DNA of 64,000 nt, from contig DASQGZ010000047.1 in NCBI GenBank assembly GCA_035632315.1, forward strand, positions 1 through 64,000. Reading direction: 5' to 3'. Positions 1 through 8,193 of this stretch are shown in pieces. Under the pieces are notes generated by a model. The model was not told the origin of the DNA. It made no database searches and worked only from the letters and a program-made list of their open reading frames with translations. The position numbers and the translations under genes were made by a program. The number at the start of each line of letters is the position of its first letter. The stretch's first letter is position 1. This DNA comes from JAFDZW01 sp035632315 (lineage in GTDB: Bacteria > Bacteroidota > Ignavibacteria > Palsa-1295).

Positions 1-1
1 T

Positions 2-193
2 GAGATCGAGAAATTCCTGAAAAAGTATAAAACCGTGCAGCCCGTCCAATATGGCGTAGTAATGAAAGAATATGTTCTCGTGCCAGATTCATTGTTAAAG
101 AAAACTGTCGAACTGAAGCCATATTTTGCCACAAGTTTCAAATATGTCAGTTCGCTCAAACCGAAACCAACGACAAAATCCAAAAAGAAATAA
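2..193 (+). CDS. TfoX/Sxy N-terminal-domain-like protein, C-terminal part
   Basis: An open frame enters from the left edge and ends at TAA 191-193, giving 63 residues of a protein whose start lies outside the window. The segment VMKEYVLVPDSLLKK followed by a helix and YVSSLKPKP resembles the end of the TfoX N-terminal domain (MKGYV-VP ... YV-sLPPK pattern), a small fold named after a competence regulator but mostly of unknown role when it stands alone. The tail is a lysine-rich run (KSKKK). The next gene starts 8 bases downstream, so the two may be co-transcribed. The assignment rests on a short match; a YjbR/MmcQ-like protein is the main alternative. Confidence 0.5.
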   Translation, partial: EIEKFLKKYKTVQPVQYGVVMKEYVLVPDSLLKKTVELKPYFATSFKYVSSLKPKPTTKSKKK

Positions 194-201
194 CAGCGAT
201 T

Positions 202-615
202 ATGTGGTGGATATATGCGCTTCTTTCAGCTGTCTTCGCGGCGCTGACGGCGATCTTTGCAAAGGTCGGCGTCAAAAATGTCAACTCCGATCTTGCAACC
301 GCAATACGAACCGTTGTTATTCTCGGCATCGCATGGGCGATCGTCTTTGCGCGTGGTGAAGTACGATCGATCGGCGAATTATCACGGGAGAACTGGATCT
401 TTCTTACACTCTCTGGAATTGCAACCGGGTGCTCGTGGATATTCTATTTTAAAGCACTATCAATTGGCGACGTTTCGAAAGTTGCGCCGATTGATAAACT
501 CAGCGTTGCTATCGCCATCATTCTCGCTGTCGTGTTTCTCGGTGAAGCGCTGACGTTCAAGACGGCAGTCGGCGCACTGCTTATTATTACTGGAAGTATC
601 GTCCTGATATTCTAA
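202..615 (+). CDS. EamA-domain transporter, single-domain (half-size DMT)
   Basis: A 137-residue membrane protein of the drug/metabolite transporter superfamily. Five hydrophobic segments are visible (about residues 2-21, 32-50, 65-85, 95-113, 118-136), with the EamA-typical ending FLGEALTFKTAVGALLIITG. Most EamA transporters have about 300 residues in two repeats; this one is a single repeat, so it presumably works as a dimer in the inner membrane. The substrate cannot be told. Its 3' end overlaps the end of the convergent FMN reductase gene by 4 bases. The ATG lies 8 bases after the preceding gene and has no clear Shine-Dalgarno sequence. Confidence 0.85.
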   Translation: MWWIYALLSAVFAALTAIFAKVGVKNVNSDLATAIRTVVILGIAWAIVFARGEVRSIGELSRENWIFLTLSGIATGCSWIFYFKALSIGDVSKVAPIDKLSVAIAIILAVVFLGEALTFKTAVGALLIITGSIVLIF

Positions 616-1181
616 CTCTCGCGGCGCATGGGCTTCAGCGCAGTGGCCCATTTCAATAATTCTGCGAGCATTATATTTGCGCCTTTCGTCGTCGGTTCGT
701 TCGGCACGAAGATGTTCGATTCGTTGATGAACTGCGTGAAAAATGGAATCGCAACAGCTTGTGTGATCGGCATAACGTTCACGCTGGTCAGCACAGCCCG
801 CAGTGCGTTCGACGCCCGCGTTCCTGCCGACACGCCGCCATAGCTGACGATACCAGCAGGCTTATTCGCCCATTCCTGCATCAGATAATCCAGTGCGTTC
901 TTCAGCGGAGCGGTATAGCTGTAATTATATTCGGCGGCAACGAAAATAAATGCATCCGCTTCGTCGATCTTGATGCTCCAGCGTTTTGTGTACTCGTTCT
1001 GGTAGTTGCGAAAGCGCGGGTGATTCGGTTCATCCATCATCGGAAGATTCAATTCTGCAAGATCAATGAGTTCGATGTCCCATTGCGAATGTGCTGCAGC
1101 AACATCCTGTATCCATTTCGCGATGATCGGTCCTTTGCGTCCCGGGCGCGTTGTTGATGTAATGATCTTGAGCTTGTACAT
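612..1181 (-). CDS. NADPH-dependent FMN reductase family protein
   Basis: A flavodoxin-fold flavoprotein of the NAD(P)H-dependent FMN reductase family (about 189 residues). Signature motifs are STTRPGRKG near the N terminus (FMN phosphate loop), AEYNYSYTAPLKNALDYL in the middle (the family's PEYNxSxPxxLKNAID box) and YGGVSAGTRA (flavin ring contact). Family members reduce FMN, azo dyes or quinones using NADPH; the natural substrate is not evident. An upstream TTG at 1217 would add 12 residues, but the ATG at 1181 begins directly before the first beta strand (MYKLKIITS) and is preferred. It is convergent with the EamA gene and divergent from the alpha/beta hydrolase. Confidence 0.85.
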   Translation of the reverse strand: MYKLKIITSTTRPGRKGPIIAKWIQDVAAAHSQWDIELIDLAELNLPMMDEPNHPRFRNYQNEYTKRWSIKIDEADAFIFVAAEYNYSYTAPLKNALDYLMQEWANKPAGIVSYGGVSAGTRASNALRAVLTSVNVMPITQAVAIPFFTQFINESNIFVPNEPTTKGANIMLAELLKWATALKPMRRES

Positions 1182-1316
1182 GCGTGAGTCAATATTCGTA
1201 ACGATGTCGTTCAACACAACTTACCATAGAATCGTGTTTACTGACTCGGCAGTTCGTCTTAGTTTTTTTGAGGTTGATTTCGTGAGCGTATTTTAGCGGT
1301 TGGACGTTTACACTCA

Positions 1317-1336
1317 TGCGATCGGAAGCGATCGCA
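1317..1336. promoter_or_regulatory. 8-bp inverted repeat between divergent genes (operator candidate)
   Basis: TGCGATCG and CGATCGCA form a perfect inverted repeat around a GAAG loop. It lies in the divergent interval between the FMN reductase and alpha/beta hydrolase genes, 36 bases before the preferred ATG at 1373. The position suits an operator or an RNA hairpin in the hydrolase leader. No regulator gene is adjacent, so function is inferred from symmetry only. Confidence 0.35.
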
Positions 1337-1372
1337 CGCGAAACAGCAACGCATCAGCAACCAAGAACCATT

Positions 1373-2191
1373 ATGTCACAAGAAGCGAATGCTCACATGC
1401 AGACGAGCAGCATCTTAACCGATGCTCGCGGCGAAGGACGCACAATATTGCTTGTTCCCGGCGGACTGACGGGCTGGCAGAGCTGGAAGCCGCATCAGGA
1501 AATTCTTGCGAAAACAAACCGTGCCATCCGTACGCAGCTCCACGCCGTAGAAAGCGGATTGCGCGGCGAGCAGTTGCCGAATGATTATTCCCTGCGGTAT
1601 GAATCCAATTCACTCGCTCGGAAGATCGACGAGCTTGGGCTTGACCGATTCGATATCGTCGGGTGGTCGTTCGGTGCGGCGGTGTCGCTTACGTATGCGA
1701 TCCATCATCCCGAACGAGTCAGGTCTTTGACGCTGATCGAGCCGCCGGCGATCTGGGTGCTCAGAAGTCAGGGGCCGCTCTCGAAAGAGCTCGAAGCAGA
1801 CCGCACGGCGATCGCAAAACTCTATCCGGGCCCTGTGACTGACGACCAGCTTGTCTGGTTCTCTCATTTTGCAGGCTTTGTCCCGCCGGATGTTGACCCG
1901 CGGAAACTTCCGATGTGGCCCTCGTGGTCAGAGCACAAACAATCGCTTCGCAATGGCGATGTTGTCTTCGCTCACGAAGATGATATCTCGCTGGTGAGAA
2001 ATTTTGCAAACCCGGTATTGCTCTTTAAAGGCACGGGCTCTGCCGTATTTCTTCAAAATATCATCGATATACTTGTGAAGGAGTTTCCGAACGCACAACT
2101 GGCAGAGCTACCGGGCGGACACGCACCGCAGATCGTGTCGATGCCGCAATTCATGGAGACCCTAAATAATTTTCTTGAAGCTCACGCATAA
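1373..2191 (+). CDS. alpha/beta hydrolase fold protein
   Basis: An alpha/beta hydrolase of about 272 residues from the ATG at 1373; an in-frame ATG at 1316 would add 19 polar residues with no family match. Visible features are the oxyanion loop PGGLTGWQSW, the nucleophile elbow GWSFGAA with catalytic Ser, and the late His in LPGGHAPQI. The acid residue is not obvious: the usual Asp position after the seventh strand reads LLFKGTGSAVF. Most likely a small-molecule esterase or hydrolase; substrate unknown. It stands upstream of an enoyl-CoA hydratase on the same strand, 30 bases away, without further functional clues. Confidence 0.8.
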   Translation: MSQEANAHMQTSSILTDARGEGRTILLVPGGLTGWQSWKPHQEILAKTNRAIRTQLHAVESGLRGEQLPNDYSLRYESNSLARKIDELGLDRFDIVGWSFGAAVSLTYAIHHPERVRSLTLIEPPAIWVLRSQGPLSKELEADRTAIAKLYPGPVTDDQLVWFSHFAGFVPPDVDPRKLPMWPSWSEHKQSLRNGDVVFAHEDDISLVRNFANPVLLFKGTGSAVFLQNIIDILVKEFPNAQLAELPGGHAPQIVSMPQFMETLNNFLEAHA

Positions 2192-2221
2192 TTGAACCCC
2201 CACTTATTATATTAGCCTACG

Positions 2222-3016
2222 ATGAACACCGACTCATTCCATTATTCTGTCACCGATCACATCGCCCGCGTGCGATTCGCTCGGCCCGCGACGCTTGGCT
2301 CCCTGACATTCAAGGTCTATCGTGACCTGACTGATCTGATGTATCAACTCCGGTTCGATGACAACGTGAAAGTGGTCATCATCGAAGGCGAAGGCAAGGG
2401 CTTTTGCTCAGGCGGTGATGTTAATGAGATCATTGGTGACTTGCTCAAGCGTGATACGAAAGGCTTGCTTGAATTTACGCGGATGTCCGGCGAACTCATC
2501 ACGAACATGCGGCAACTGGAAAAGCCGATCATCTCGTCTATCAACGGGGTCGCGGCAGGGGCAGGCGCGGTCATTGCGCTCGCGAGCGATTTCCGCATCA
2601 TGACGAAAGAGGCGTATCTCGCTTTTCTCTTTCAGAAAGTCGGGCTCACCGGTGCGGATATGGGTGCAGTCTATTTATTGCCGAAAGTTGTCGGGCTTGC
2701 GCGAGCGACAGAATACCTGATGCTTGGCGATAAGATACTGAGCGAGGAATGTTTGAAAATCGGACTTGTGAATAAAGTTGTTGACTCAAAAGATCTCGAA
2801 TCTGAAACGATGTCGCTTGCGAAGCGATTGGCAGAAAGCGCATCGCTTGCACTTGGACTCACTAAGCGACTGATCAATAACGAGTGGCTGATGGATATTG
2901 CAAGCGCCATCGAACAGGAAGCGACAGCGCAAGCTCTGATGATGCAAACAGAAGATCATCGGGAATTTCACAAGGCGTTCTCCGAGAAGCGTAAACCAAA
3001 TTTCAAAGGGAAATAA
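2222..3016 (+). CDS. enoyl-CoA hydratase/isomerase family protein
   Basis: A crotonase-fold protein (264 residues, normal length). The two oxyanion-hole segments are visible: EGEGKGFCSGGDVNEI and SINGVAAGAGAVIALASDF. The catalytic segment KVGLTGADMGAVYLLPKVVG carries an Asp (GAD) where classical enoyl-CoA hydratases have Glu/Asp, followed by the family's RATEYLMLG helix. It acts on an acyl-CoA thioester, probably in beta-oxidation or aromatic/branched-chain acid degradation; the exact reaction cannot be called. The gmk gene begins 2 bases after its stop, so the two are probably translationally coupled although functionally unrelated. Confidence 0.88.
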   Translation: MNTDSFHYSVTDHIARVRFARPATLGSLTFKVYRDLTDLMYQLRFDDNVKVVIIEGEGKGFCSGGDVNEIIGDLLKRDTKGLLEFTRMSGELITNMRQLEKPIISSINGVAAGAGAVIALASDFRIMTKEAYLAFLFQKVGLTGADMGAVYLLPKVVGLARATEYLMLGDKILSEECLKIGLVNKVVDSKDLESETMSLAKRLAESASLALGLTKRLINNEWLMDIASAIEQEATAQALMMQTEDHREFHKAFSEKRKPNFKGK

Positions 3017-3018
3017 GT

Positions 3019-3573
3019 TTGAAGCAATTAATTGTCATAAGTGCTCCATCCGGTGCGGGGAAAACTACAATCACCAAACGAATGCTCGAAAAGCATCCGA
3101 ATGAACTGACGTTCAGCATTTCCGCAACAACGCGGCAGATGCGTAATGGCGAGCGCGATGGCGTTGATTATTATTTTCTCTCAAAAGAAGATTTTGTTCA
3201 CAAGATCAAGAATAATGAGTTAATAGAGTATGAAGAAATTTTTGGAAATTACTATGGGACGCTCGTCTCAGAAATAGACCGCGCTAAAGTGCAAGGTAAA
3301 AGTTTAATTTTCGATATCGATGTCAAAGGCGGCATTTCGATCCGCAACCGATTCCCGAATGATAGCCTGCTTATTTTCATTGCGCCGCCATCGCTCGAAG
3401 TTCTCCGTGAACGATTGACGAATCGCGGCACCGAAAACGCTGAAGTCATTGAGCGCCGGCTCGCCCGCGCAAAAATGGAAATGGAAATGGCCGTAGTATA
3501 TGATCATATCGTGGTCAACGACAATCTCGATATTGCGACAACACAGGTTGAGAGCCTTATTTTTAGCCAATAA
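3019..3573 (+). CDS. gmk: guanylate kinase
   Basis: Catalyses GMP + ATP to GDP + ADP in nucleotide salvage and (p)ppGpp metabolism. The P-loop SAPSGAGKTTI is near the N terminus, followed by the GMP-binding region SATTRQMRNGERDGVDYYFL and the IEYEEIFGNYYGT segment, as in all bacterial Gmk. At 184 residues it is slightly short of the usual 190-207. The start is TTG at 3019, two bases after the upstream stop, with GGGA about 8 bases before it; no ATG fits before the first strand. In many bacteria gmk precedes rpoZ, but here rpoZ is 18 kb away. Confidence 0.95.
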   Translation: MKQLIVISAPSGAGKTTITKRMLEKHPNELTFSISATTRQMRNGERDGVDYYFLSKEDFVHKIKNNELIEYEEIFGNYYGTLVSEIDRAKVQGKSLIFDIDVKGGISIRNRFPNDSLLIFIAPPSLEVLRERLTNRGTENAEVIERRLARAKMEMEMAVVYDHIVVNDNLDIATTQVESLIFSQ

Positions 3574-3725
3574 GCTTTCATCCGTGCGGATCCACACCAG
3601 ATCAGAGTAATCCTCTACTTTATTAGTGTACAGGAATACACCTTAATAGAAACCCTGAACCACCGCTTTTGAAAAGTCGTTATATAGTCCCACTTTTTGT
3701 CAATAACGAAGGATCTGCCAAGAAT

Positions 3726-5438
3726 ATGACTTATAAACACTATCCCAGCCGCCCTGGGACGCTGACTGCTGAATTTGTCGAACAAGAATACCAAAAATTA
3801 TTAGACCGGCTGCCCGAAGCAGAAGCCGCTGCCGATAGTTCGGTTTGGATCGAACTCTACGCCGATTGGAATGCCCTGCATTCGTTCGTTACGAGTGAAT
3901 CGAGCCGCATAAATCATGCATTGAACAAAGAAATGACGAACGAGGCGATCGAAGAACGCGACAAATATCAGCGTGAACAGGTCCAACCCGTTGCCGACCG
4001 CGCCAATGCGGCAATGCTCGAAGCAGTCCTGAAATCACAGTATAAAGAGGCTGTCGGCAAACGCTACGGAATGCATCTCCTTGACGTGTTTGACGTGATG
4101 CAGGAGCCACTTGCGCCCATCAATATAGATCTACGTGTTCAAGTCGGCAATCTTTCAATGGAATACGATAAGATAGTTTCGCAGGGCGAAGTAACGGTCG
4201 GCGGCGAGACGTTGACGCTTTCGCGAGTGAGAAATCTGCAGAGTTCCGATAATGCGGCAACACGCAAAGAAGCATTTGAAGCATATCGCAACTGGTTCTT
4301 ACAGCACCGCGACGAGATCGCGGCGATCTATGATAAGATGGTCCATCTTCGCGACACGATGGGAAAGAATCTCGGACATAAGAGTTTTATCCCGTTGGGA
4401 TATGAGTCAATGGGGCGCACCGATTATGGTGTCGAAGATGCAAAGAAATTCCGCGAGAACATTCGGAAATATGTTGTTCCGGTTCAATCGAAAATGTACG
4501 CCGCTCGTGCAAAGCGCCTCGGCGTTGCAACATTGAAGCCATGGGATACGTCGTACGACCCGGCGTTCACGCTTCCGAGCGGTATCGCACCGGTCGATAC
4601 ACAGATCGAAAAAGCACAGCACATTTTTGACAAGCTCTCCCCTTCTCTTGGTAAACATTTTATGCGGATGAGAACCGAAGGGCTGATCGATCTAGAAAAT
4701 CGAAAAGGCAAACGTGCAGGGGCGTATTGCACGTCATTCCCCGATGAAGGCCGTGTTGCCATTCTCTGCAATTCGACAGGCGATAGCGATGATGTCGGGA
4801 CCTTGACACATGAGATGGGTCACGCATTTCAGGGTTGGGAATCACAGTCGATCGAAGCAGTCGATCTGCAATGGCCGACGTCGGATGCCTGCGAAGTGCA
4901 CTCGATGGGAATGGAATATCTTTCGATGAGATATATGACGGAATTCTTCGAAAGCGAACTTGCAGAGAAATTCCGTCGCAATCGTTGGCGCGATGGCGTA
5001 GAGATTATCTGCTATATTGCCATTGTCGATGAATTCCAGCACTGGGTTTATGAGAATCCGAATGCCACTCCTGACGAACGTGACGCGGCATGGAATCGGA
5101 TCTGGGATATCTACAAACCCGGAATTGATTGGAGTGGTGCAGAGCAGTACAAAGCTGCTCGCTGGTACGCGCAAGGACATATTTTCGGTATGCCATTTTA
5201 TTATATCGACTACGCCATTGCCGAGACAGGCGCAATGCAGCTTGCTCTAATGGACGCAAAAGATCATTCGAGCACGATCGAAGCTTACTTGAAGCTTTGC
5301 CGCATCGGCGGGACAATGAGCGTTTTGAATATTTTCAAATCGGTTGGGATGCGCTCACCGTTCGATGAATTGCTCATGAAAGACCTCATGGCTCACGCCT
5401 CAAAGCTGCTGGATGTGGAAGAAGCTGTGATGGCGTAA
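3726..5438 (+). CDS. M3 family oligoendopeptidase (PepF-like)
   Basis: A zinc metallopeptidase of the thimet oligopeptidase (M3) family that cleaves short peptides in the cytoplasm. The zinc motif HEMGH lies at bases 4809-4823 within THEMGHAFQGWES, with the third ligand Glu in the downstream DACEVHSMGMEYLS helix. The remaining HIFGMPFYYIDYAIAETGAMQ block near the C terminus is typical of the PepF clade. An upstream TTG at 3669 would extend the frame by 19 residues, but the ATG at 3726 begins the conserved part and gives 570 residues, normal for the family. It stands alone between gmk and secG. Confidence 0.92.
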   Translation: MTYKHYPSRPGTLTAEFVEQEYQKLLDRLPEAEAAADSSVWIELYADWNALHSFVTSESSRINHALNKEMTNEAIEERDKYQREQVQPVADRANAAMLEAVLKSQYKEAVGKRYGMHLLDVFDVMQEPLAPINIDLRVQVGNLSMEYDKIVSQGEVTVGGETLTLSRVRNLQSSDNAATRKEAFEAYRNWFLQHRDEIAAIYDKMVHLRDTMGKNLGHKSFIPLGYESMGRTDYGVEDAKKFRENIRKYVVPVQSKMYAARAKRLGVATLKPWDTSYDPAFTLPSGIAPVDTQIEKAQHIFDKLSPSLGKHFMRMRTEGLIDLENRKGKRAGAYCTSFPDEGRVAILCNSTGDSDDVGTLTHEMGHAFQGWESQSIEAVDLQWPTSDACEVHSMGMEYLSMRYMTEFFESELAEKFRRNRWRDGVEIICYIAIVDEFQHWVYENPNATPDERDAAWNRIWDIYKPGIDWSGAEQYKAARWYAQGHIFGMPFYYIDYAIAETGAMQLALMDAKDHSSTIEAYLKLCRIGGTMSVLNIFKSVGMRSPFDELLMKDLMAHASKLLDVEEAVMA

Positions 5439-5448
5439 GCCAAGGACG

Positions 5449-5464
5449 ACGGAATTCTTTCCGT
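5449..5464 (+). terminator. short hairpin after the M3 peptidase gene (weak terminator candidate)
   Basis: ACGGAA and TTCCGT pair perfectly around a TTCT loop, 10 bases after the peptidase stop. The following sequence (TAATACGTGTTTTC) has only a modest T content, so it could be a weak terminator or a 3' stabilising hairpin before secG. Confidence 0.35.
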
Positions 5465-5503
5465 TAATACGTGTTTTCAACTGCCCAATTTTAGAAAAAC
5501 GCG

Positions 5504-5854
5504 ATGTTTACAATATTCGTAATATTGATCTTACTTGTCGGCTTGTTTATGTCGGCAGTTATTTTAGCGCAATCGCCGAAAGGTGACGGCCTGGTTGGTG
5601 CGCTTGGCGCGCCAGGAGGCGTCGGTACAATGTTCGGTGTTCGCCGGGCTGCCGATTTTCTCGTCAAAGCGACGATCACGCTTGCTGCGATCTTTATCGT
5701 CTTCTGCATCGCCGCGAACCGGCTGTTCCTGCCATCGGGTACTGAAGTCACAGGCGGCAATCCGCTTCGTGAAGGGCAGGCTCCTTCGGCATCTCCGGCT
5801 CAACAGATGCCCGGAGGCGCCCCTCCTCCTTCAAGCCAGGCACCAGCTAAGTAA
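5504..5854 (+). CDS. secG: preprotein translocase subunit SecG
   Basis: Accessory inner-membrane subunit of the SecYEG channel. The first helix FVILILLVGLFMSAVILAQ is followed by the diagnostic cytoplasmic loop SPKGDGLVGALGAPGG and MFGVRRAADFLVKAT, then the second helix TLAAIFIVFCIAANRLF. At 116 residues it is longer than the core of about 75, the excess being a Pro/Ala/Ser/Gln-rich C-terminal tail common in FCB-group SecG. The ATG at 5504 has no strong Shine-Dalgarno sequence. Single gene, 65 bases after the M3 peptidase. Confidence 0.95.
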   Translation: MFTIFVILILLVGLFMSAVILAQSPKGDGLVGALGAPGGVGTMFGVRRAADFLVKATITLAAIFIVFCIAANRLFLPSGTEVTGGNPLREGQAPSASPAQQMPGGAPPPSSQAPAK

Positions 5855-5959
5855 GAGCTCGGCTCCACATCAAAAGATTTCTTGAGAAACCTCCCCGAAC
5901 CACCGAACCGCGTGGAGTGTTGATTTTAGTGCCAGAGGCGCTACTCACAAGCTCTCTGC

Positions 5960-5965
5960 AGGAGG
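5960..5965 (+). promoter_or_regulatory. strong Shine-Dalgarno sequence
   Basis: AGGAGG with a 6-base spacer precedes the ATG at 5972 and fixes that start. It also shows that the host uses anti-Shine-Dalgarno pairing for at least part of its genes. Confidence 0.8.
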
Positions 5966-5971
5966 ATTTCT

Positions 5972-6778
5972 ATGCGAACGATTCTTTCTTTTGTACTCAT
6001 CACAACAATTCTTACCCACACTGCAAGCGCACGACGATTGAAAGCATACTCTTATCCGAAACAGATCGCTGCCGGACAAATGGCAATGATCGTTATGGAA
6101 AATCCGAATTTCGATAAAGTGTTTTCACGGACGAATTGCGAGGCAGAAAAATTGATCGGCTGGGTAAAAGACGAAGTCCCGATCCTGCGCATCGAACAAA
6201 ATGGAAAGTCGATCTTCACGTCACTCGGTTCATTCCAGACAATGGGTGATAGCGCGATCGCAAGTTGGATGATTCCCGTGACGCTCCTGCCGGGTCAAGC
6301 GACAATTTATATTATTAATGATCATGACGCGAGCATTCCGTACCCCTTCACGGTCATACCAAAAATGAACTGCAACCTTATCAAAACACTTGGCGATTTG
6401 AAACCGCTACAAAAATTTTCAGTCGTTGGTGAGGGATTTGTCGGGATGCAGCTTCTCGATACGAAAGTCCCGATCCACGCGCTTGAAATGAATATCGGAT
6501 ATAGCAAGCTTCCTGTAGCAGATCAATACACGGCACTCAATAAACGGATGGCGATCGATTGGGCACAGATCCCGACAGCTGATTTTCTTGCCGTCGATCA
6601 AGGCGCAAAACACTGGGATATTTTTGTCGAAGGCTGTGGTATAACCAAAGATGGGCTGACACTTGATTTTATCTGCCCACCTGACCTCACGCCCGGCGTC
6701 GCGACGATCACCCTATCCGAACGCTACAATAATACCGAAGCCTGTAAAAGCGCTCCGCTGCAAGTGACAGTGCAATAG
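5972..6778 (+). CDS. secreted protein of unknown function
   Basis: I do not recognise a family. The 268-residue product begins with a Sec signal peptide (MRTILSFVLITTILTHTASA, cleavage near residue 20) and otherwise looks like beta-rich extracytoplasmic domains: many short strands separated by Gly/Pro turns, and endings such as PDLTPGVATITLSERYN that recall IPT/TIG-like Ig folds. Cys residues at several points (NCEAEK, MNCNL, EGCGI, FICPP, EACK) could form disulfides. There is no C-terminal sorting domain and no lipobox. The start is fixed by AGGAGG at 5960. A fragment of a T9SS cargo gene lies directly downstream on the opposite strand. Confidence 0.75.
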   Translation: MRTILSFVLITTILTHTASARRLKAYSYPKQIAAGQMAMIVMENPNFDKVFSRTNCEAEKLIGWVKDEVPILRIEQNGKSIFTSLGSFQTMGDSAIASWMIPVTLLPGQATIYIINDHDASIPYPFTVIPKMNCNLIKTLGDLKPLQKFSVVGEGFVGMQLLDTKVPIHALEMNIGYSKLPVADQYTALNKRMAIDWAQIPTADFLAVDQGAKHWDIFVEGCGITKDGLTLDFICPPDLTPGVATITLSERYNNTEACKSAPLQVTVQ

Positions 6779-6916
6779 TTATTGTTTTATGAACGTCGTT
6801 CGTCCGATAATATCACCGGAGTTTGACATCAACTCCACATTATATAATCCGGTCGAAAAACTCTCTGCGTGATATTGTGATGTCGTGGGAAAACTGCCGA
6901 CAATATGCGGATTGAC
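6779..6916 (-). pseudogene. remnant of a type IX secretion C-terminal sorting domain
   Basis: Read on the - strand, 45 codons are open between a TGA at 6917-6919 and a TAA at 6779-6781. They have no start codon at the left end of the domain, but the tail reads FSTGLYNVELMSNSG and then DIIGRTTFIKQ-stop. This is the layout of a T9SS type A C-terminal sorting domain: a G-Y-V-L strand, a short Asn/Ser/Gly turn, and a last strand ending in F-K near the stop. The rest of the cargo gene is missing, so this looks like the 3' stump of a deleted surface-protein gene. It fills most of the gap between two + strand secreted-protein genes. Confidence 0.6.
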
Positions 6917-6999
6917 TCACTCTCATTTGTACAAACCACTTAAAAAAACATATTGACTTTATTTACTCTATCATTGTTGTATGGCTCGTACTGTAGTAT

Positions 7000-7632
7000 A
7001 TGCGATCCCAACTTGAACGTGTTCTTTTACTTCTGACCATTCTTGCTGTGCTTCCCGAAGCACGAGCCCAGAATGCCTCTGCGCATAACTCCCCGAAACA
7101 GCATAAACCATCTGACACCGTCGGTGTCGTGAGTGGAGTCGTGATCACGCTCCGAGATTTCCATCATGAACTCAAACAAACAATGAACGATCATCTGGCT
7201 GAGATCAAGGATCGCTCAGTCACCGATTCGCAATACACGATATTCGTAAATAATACTTGGGATAAAATGGTCGGTGACGTACTGCTCGAACAAGAACTGA
7301 AAAAAAGAAAAATAGAACTATCGAACAACGATGTGATCGACCGGATCTTGAAGAAGCCTTCGGATGCATTCACAAAAAGCTTTACCGACTCCGCTGGGAC
7401 GTTCCACCCCAATGCATTGGAACATTACTTGAAACAACCCGGACAGGATTCACTTCGCGATCAGGTAATCGGATATTATCAAATGTTATTTGAACAGGAC
7501 GATCTCGTCAAAAGCATCGCTCCAAAAGCAAAGACCGATAGTGAGCGTAAAAGGATCGTCGATCGATGGATAAAAAAACATGCGGCAACCGCTGATATTG
7601 ATGACCGGCGACCGGCATTCGGATTTTATTGA
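7000..7632 (+). CDS. secreted SurA-N-like chaperone domain protein
   Basis: A 210-residue exported protein with a signal peptide (hydrophobic LLLLTILAVL, cleavage probably after ARA near residue 23). The mature part begins VGVVSGVVITLRDF, matching the G-x-x-I-T-x-x-D/E-F opening of SurA/PpiD N-terminal chaperone domains, followed by a helical bundle with DVLLEQELKKRKIELSNNDV. No parvulin PPIase domain follows, so it is a stand-alone chaperone-like module in the periplasm, possibly an outer-membrane protein assembly factor. nusB begins 6 bases downstream. The alternative is an unrelated helical periplasmic protein. Confidence 0.6.
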   Translation: MRSQLERVLLLLTILAVLPEARAQNASAHNSPKQHKPSDTVGVVSGVVITLRDFHHELKQTMNDHLAEIKDRSVTDSQYTIFVNNTWDKMVGDVLLEQELKKRKIELSNNDVIDRILKKPSDAFTKSFTDSAGTFHPNALEHYLKQPGQDSLRDQVIGYYQMLFEQDDLVKSIAPKAKTDSERKRIVDRWIKKHAATADIDDRRPAFGFY

Positions 7633-7638
7633 TTTCTT

Positions 7639-8193
7639 ATGGCAAGCTATACACGCGATCAGATTGAAGACGTTCCGATCCTTCGGATCGAGAATGAAGA
7701 AATATTCGACAACGACCCGGAGCGTGATAAACATCTTTCGCGCCGACGGCTCGCTCGCGAACGGGTCCTGCAACTCATCTATTCTCACTTAATGAACGAC
7801 CGCGATACCGATGAATTGTTCTTTGAGATGATACAATCCGATGAATTATTAAATGAACAGGCTATTGAATTTGCAAGGCTGCTGGTAAGAAGTTATAATG
7901 TCCATAAAAATGAACTGAACGACATCATCTCTAAACATCTTGCCCATTGGGATGTGTCGCGTGTTGCGCTGATCGATAAGATCCTGATCCAGATCGGAAT
8001 TCTCGAATTCAAATATTTTCCGGATGTGCCGCTCAAAGCGACGATCAATGAACTCATTGAAATCGCAAAAGATTTTTCGACCGATGAAAGCGGTAAGTTC
8101 ATTAATGGTATTCTGCATGCCATTAAAGAAGACCTCAACAGCGCCGGTGAATCAAAGAAGGAAGGCAGAGGCCTTATCGAGCAAAGCCTGTGA
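7639..8193 (+). CDS. nusB: transcription antitermination factor NusB
   Basis: RNA-binding protein of the rRNA antitermination complex (with NusE/S10, NusA, NusG). The conserved opening RRRLARERVLQLIYSHL and the C-terminal block DKILIQIGILEFKYFPDVP with INELIEIAKDFSTDESGKFINGILHAI are textbook NusB. It is 184 residues against the usual 130-160 because of an acidic N-terminal extension of about 35 residues and a short C-terminal tail. Its TGA overlaps the GTG start of rlmB (GTGA), so the two rRNA-related genes form an operon. Confidence 0.95.
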   Translation: MASYTRDQIEDVPILRIENEEIFDNDPERDKHLSRRRLARERVLQLIYSHLMNDRDTDELFFEMIQSDELLNEQAIEFARLLVRSYNVHKNELNDIISKHLAHWDVSRVALIDKILIQIGILEFKYFPDVPLKATINELIEIAKDFSTDESGKFINGILHAIKEDLNSAGESKKEGRGLIEQSL

